This document shows positions 58,606 to 64,000 of a DNA stretch of 64,000 nt, piece after piece. The stretch's first letter is position 1. Each line of letters begins with the position of its first letter. The DNA is from Gammaproteobacteria bacterium (lineage in GTDB: Bacteria; Pseudomonadota; Gammaproteobacteria; Pseudomonadales; Pseudohongiellaceae): the NCBI GenBank assembly GCA_009922595.1, contig RFVC01000002.1:26046-90045 (forward strand). The letters are read 5' to 3'. A model generated the notes under the pieces. That model was not told where the DNA came from. It saw nothing but the letters and a program-made list of their open reading frames with translations, and did no database searches. The position numbers were made by a program, and so were the translations under genes.

Positions 58606-59712
58606 ATGCAATTTGAAATAGCCCGCGAAGCCTTGATCAAACCACTGCAGCTTGTTACTGGAGTAGTAGAGAGAAGGCAGACACTGCCCGTGCTCTCCAA
58701 TGTATTGCTTGCACTGGATAAAAAACAACTCTCACTGACAGGTACAGACCTGGAGGTCGAAATTACCGGCAGCGTTGAGGTTGATTCCGCCGCCAGTGAT
58801 GGGGAAATTACTGTCCCTGCAAGAAAATTAATGGATATATGCAAGTCCTTACCGGACAGCGCCAATCTAAAAATCCAGTACGATGACGATAAACTGAAAA
58901 TTCAATCTGGCCGCAGCCGCTTTTCCTTGTCAACCCTTCCGGCAACAGATTTTCCTGGTGTAGAAGAATCTTCAGGAGCGCTCGAATTTGCAGTTTCCAA
59001 GGAGCTGCTCAAAGCTATGCTTCACAACACAAATTTCGCCATGGCTCAGCAAGATGTACGCTACTATCTAAACGGAATGCTTATGGAAGTAGGTCCTGAC
59101 TACCTGCGTGTAGTCGCTACTGACGGGCATCGCCTGGCAATGCAGACAGAAGATTTGAAGGCTGGCGTTTCTGACACTTCGGGCGTTATTGTGCCAAGAA
59201 AAGGTATCCTTGAACTGAGCCGGTTGCTTTCTGAGGGCGAAGAAGAGGATGTAAAAGTAATCATAGGGAGCAACCATGTTCGCGCCACTATGGCAAACTT
59301 TACCTTTACTTCCAAGCTCGTGGACGGCAAATTTCCAGATTACAACCGCGTTCTACCCAAAGGCGGCGACAAGAACGTTATTGCAGCCAGGGAACAGCTC
59401 AGAGACTCTCTTAACAGGACAGCCATCCTCTCAAATGAGAAATTTCGGGGCATTCGCATGATTCTTTCAGATGATGAGCTAAAAATTGTGGCTAACAACC
59501 CTGAACAGGAAGAGGCCGAGGAAACAGTGCCCGTAGAATACCAGGGTGACTCCCTGGAAATCGGCTTTAATGTTATGTACTTGGTGGACGTGCTCAATGT
59601 CCTGAATAGCGACAGTGTGCACGTGATCGTTTCTGACCCAAATAGCAGCGCCCTGCTTCAATCATCAGAAAATAGCAATGCTACTTATGTAGTCATGCCG
59701 ATGAGACTTTAG
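58606..59712 (+). CDS. dnaN: DNA polymerase III beta sliding clamp
   Basis: The 368-residue product is the ring that tethers polymerase III to DNA. Three similar domains are visible; it starts MQFEIAREALIKPLQLVTGVVERRQTLPVLSN in the family pattern and ends in the strand YVVMPMRL that forms part of the peptide-binding pocket. Length is normal (E. coli 366). It follows dnaA after 32 bases. Confidence 0.97.
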   Translation: MQFEIAREALIKPLQLVTGVVERRQTLPVLSNVLLALDKKQLSLTGTDLEVEITGSVEVDSAASDGEITVPARKLMDICKSLPDSANLKIQYDDDKLKIQSGRSRFSLSTLPATDFPGVEESSGALEFAVSKELLKAMLHNTNFAMAQQDVRYYLNGMLMEVGPDYLRVVATDGHRLAMQTEDLKAGVSDTSGVIVPRKGILELSRLLSEGEEEDVKVIIGSNHVRATMANFTFTSKLVDGKFPDYNRVLPKGGDKNVIAAREQLRDSLNRTAILSNEKFRGIRMILSDDELKIVANNPEQEEAEETVPVEYQGDSLEIGFNVMYLVDVLNVLNSDSVHVIVSDPNSSALLQSSENSNATYVVMPMRL

Positions 59713-59739
59713 TGCCTCTAATTTATTGCAGGGTTTAGC

Positions 59740-60849
59740 ATGCCCAGCATACGGCAGCTCCAAATCACATCTTTTCGCAATATTAGCGAAGCAAAACTGG
59801 ATTTTGCCCCTGACCTGAACCTAATTACTGGGGAAAACGGCTCCGGCAAGTCTAGTTTGCTGGAGGCCATTCACTATGCCGGTCTTGGGCGATCATTTCG
59901 AAACATCAGGCAAACACCCGTAATTCAGCATAACAAGGACTACTGTGCCGTTTATTGCCAGCTGAATAATGACAATTATCTTGGGATCAGTAAATCTAAT
60001 AAAGGCGCTAATGAAATCCGCGTTAATGGTAAAAAAGCGTCAACTTCAGCCAAGTTGGCGCGATTGCTGCCCCTGCAGCTATTTAATGCTGAAGCCTTTC
60101 AGCTTCTTGAAGGCGGGCCTAAAGCCCGCAGGCAATTTATAGATTGGGGGGTGTTCCACGTGGAACATCGCTTTTATGACGCGTGGCGAAACTTCAAACG
60201 CTGCCTTCAGAACCGCAACACTTTGCTAAGAAAGCAGGCTCGAACCACAGAAATTGCGCCTTGGGATCAGGAGTTTTGCCGCCTGGCCGAACAAATTGAT
60301 GATTTGCGCCGCTCATATCTTGAGATCTATTTGCCCGAGCTGGCCCATACGATTTCCAGGCTGGTGCAGCTGGATGGCCTCGAATTCCAGTATTCGAGGG
60401 GCTGGAAAAGCGAATGCTCCATTCGGGAAACCATTGAAAGGTCCTGGGGCCGGGATCACATAGTAGGCCATACTACAGCCGGTCCCCATAGAGCAGATCT
60501 TAAAATAAAAATAGACTCACAGCCAGCATCGGCAATTCTGTCGCGGGGACAACAAAAATTAGTTGTGAGTGCTATGAAGCTGGCCCAAGGCGCCCAACTT
60601 GCCAATCTATCGGGTAACACCTGCGTTTATCTTATTGATGACTTACCGGCCGAATTGGATCGAAAAAACCGGCAAAAAGTCTGCGCAGTTTTACATGATT
60701 TGGGTGGTCAGGTATTTATCACGGGAACAGAGGAAACAGAGCTAATTGACACCTTGCAGACAAGCGGTTTTGACGCGACGGAAAGCAAGCTGTTTCACGT
60801 GAAACATGGTAAAATAGAGGCCTCCGAAGCCGGGCTAAAATCGGCTTAA
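59740..60849 (+). CDS. recF: DNA replication and repair protein RecF
   Basis: The 369-residue SMC-like ATPase helps load RecA at gaps. The Walker A GENGSGKSSLLEAIHY (about residues 31-46), the ABC signature LSRGQQKLVV, and the Walker B VYLIDDLPAELD are present. Two perfect parS palindromes lie inside the coding sequence (60152-60167 and 60791-60806), where they encode FHVEH and FHVKH. So codon choice in recF is also constrained by ParB binding. It starts 27 bases after dnaN. Confidence 0.96.
   Translation: MPSIRQLQITSFRNISEAKLDFAPDLNLITGENGSGKSSLLEAIHYAGLGRSFRNIRQTPVIQHNKDYCAVYCQLNNDNYLGISKSNKGANEIRVNGKKASTSAKLARLLPLQLFNAEAFQLLEGGPKARRQFIDWGVFHVEHRFYDAWRNFKRCLQNRNTLLRKQARTTEIAPWDQEFCRLAEQIDDLRRSYLEIYLPELAHTISRLVQLDGLEFQYSRGWKSECSIRETIERSWGRDHIVGHTTAGPHRADLKIKIDSQPASAILSRGQQKLVVSAMKLAQGAQLANLSGNTCVYLIDDLPAELDRKNRQKVCAVLHDLGGQVFITGTEETELIDTLQTSGFDATESKLFHVKHGKIEASEAGLKSA
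60152..60167. promoter_or_regulatory. parS site 1 inside recF
   Basis: TGTTCCACGTGGAACA is a perfect 16-bp palindrome and matches the bacterial parS consensus (TGTTNCACGTGNAACA). It should be bound by the ParB encoded at 47611-48531. Confidence 0.93.
60791..60806. promoter_or_regulatory. parS site 2 inside recF
   Basis: TGTTTCACGTGAAACA is a perfect 16-bp palindrome, identical to the classical parS of Bacillus. It lies near the recF 3' end, 639 bases from site 1. Confidence 0.94.
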
Positions 60850-60886
60850 GAGTAGCCAGGAAAACCAAGCTAAATCAAAAGCTTAA

Positions 60887-63322
<2,436 letters not shown>

Positions 63323-63342
63323 TAAGACAGCCGGCATTTGGC

Positions 63343-64000
63343 TCATAAGGCCTGCCGAATCCAGGCTTCCACTTCCGCGGTCACTTCCTTGGCTGAACGC
63401 CCCGCTGTTTCTATTGGTTTACCTATGACAACCGAGATCGTGCCGGAGTGCTTGATTACCTTGTGGGCTGGCCAGCAGTTTCCAGCATTATGAGCCACAG
63501 GTACAATTTGTTTACCGGCACTAATAGCAAGCTCCGCACCGCCGGCAGAATATTTTTTCTTCACTCCCGGGGCAACGCGCGTACCTTCTGGAAACACTAG
63601 GACTGAAATTCCGTTGTCCAGATTCTTTTTACCCTGCTCTAGTAGCTGCTGTAGTGACTTATTCTTTTTACTGCGATCAATCGCAATAGGCTTGAGAAGC
63701 CTTAAGCCCCATCCAAAGAAAGGAATACTCAATAGCTCTTTTTTAAGTATTGCGCAGACAGGTAAAAACTCCCAAGACAAGAAAAGGGTTTCCCAAGGAC
63801 TCTGGTGATTTGCGAGAATGACAAAGGGCGCAGAGGGTACGTTCTCCATTCCGATCACTTCATACTTTACCCCGCAGGTGATTTTTAGCCACCAGATGCT
63901 CCATGCATTCCAGACAAGAAAATAGGGGTATCGATATTGAATTGGCAGGAAAATCCCGATCAGAACGCACAACAGGGCGTGTGGAACAAGGACGCCTAAG
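63343..64000 (-). CDS. 1-acyl-sn-glycerol-3-phosphate acyltransferase (PlsC family), 5' end outside window
   Basis: The frame is open to the right edge, so the N terminus is missing; 219 or so residues are visible. The acyltransferase motifs are present: NHQSPWET (motif I, catalytic His), FFGWGLRLLKPIAIDR (II), FPEGTR (III) and the later VPVAHNAG (IV). The family acylates lysophosphatidate to phosphatidate at the inner membrane. A membrane segment near the visible N terminus fits. A PlsC-type gene after gyrB is the Pseudomonas gene order, supporting the assignment. Confidence 0.9.
   Translation of the reverse strand, partial: LGVLVPHALLCVLIGIFLPIQYRYPYFLVWNAWSIWWLKITCGVKYEVIGMENVPSAPFVILANHQSPWETLFLSWEFLPVCAILKKELLSIPFFGWGLRLLKPIAIDRSKKNKSLQQLLEQGKKNLDNGISVLVFPEGTRVAPGVKKKYSAGGAELAISAGKQIVPVAHNAGNCWPAHKVIKHSGTISVVIGKPIETAGRSAKEVTAEVEAWIRQAL

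Noticed and set aside
60820..60850. Possible terminator at the end of recF (AAGCCG/CGGCTT)
   Set aside because: A 6-bp stem with a long loop and no T-run; it overlaps the recF stop and gyrB is expected to be co-transcribed.

Overview
The window is a chromosomal, origin-proximal segment of a gammaproteobacterium, most like the Pseudomonadales or marine OMG-type lineages. The evidence is gene order: dnaA-dnaN-recF-gyrB followed by a PlsC-type acyltransferase; rpmH-rnpA-yidD-yidC-mnmE; mnmG-rsmG-parA-parB-atpI-BEFHAGDC-glmU-glmS; and rpmB-rpmG / coaBC / argB-slmA / rph-pyrE / yicC-gmk-rpoZ-spoT / recG. Base composition is near 50% GC. I see no rRNA, tRNA, CRISPR array, complete transposon or prophage.

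Layout. 1-4.7 kb: end of a von Willebrand A protein, two unknown lipoproteins, a lipoprotein M48 protease, a small zinc-ribbon membrane protein and ubiX. 4.8-14.5 kb: ribosomal proteins L33/L28, coaBC, argB, slmA, pyrE, rph, yicC, gmk, rpoZ, spoT. 14.7-28.1 kb: a more variable zone with a PQQ quinohaemoprotein dehydrogenase, recG, an aldehyde dehydrogenase, an SLC1-type symporter, ubiA, and a group of less characterised genes (GFA-fold protein, PHP phosphatase, FemAB-like acyltransferase, yaaA). 28.2-35.3 kb: a double-cyclophilin protein, a TRAP transporter whose binding protein sits on the opposite strand, and uvrD. 35.5-40 kb: a broken cold-shock gene, an RpiR-family regulator, glmS and glmU. 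40-52 kb: ATP synthase, the ParAB partition pair, rsmG and mnmG. 52-64 kb: mnmE, yidC, yidD, rnpA, rpmH, then divergent dnaA-dnaN-recF-gyrB.

How the parts fit. Transcription diverges at the rpmH-dnaA gap, which holds two perfect DnaA boxes in opposite orientation and is the best origin candidate. A second AT-rich gap between mnmE and mnmG also carries DnaA-box-like sites and a strong inverted repeat. ParB encoded here should load on two perfect 16-bp parS palindromes, both embedded in recF.

The most notable finding is gene decay that ordinary gene calling would miss. There is a radC C-terminal relic upstream of coaBC, an algC N-terminal relic directly downstream of coaBC (with dut missing), a decayed four-helix-bundle (23S rRNA intervening-sequence type) gene before recG, and a cold-shock gene interrupted by one TAA codon. 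I did not find a convincing new multi-gene system: most of the window is conserved housekeeping DNA.
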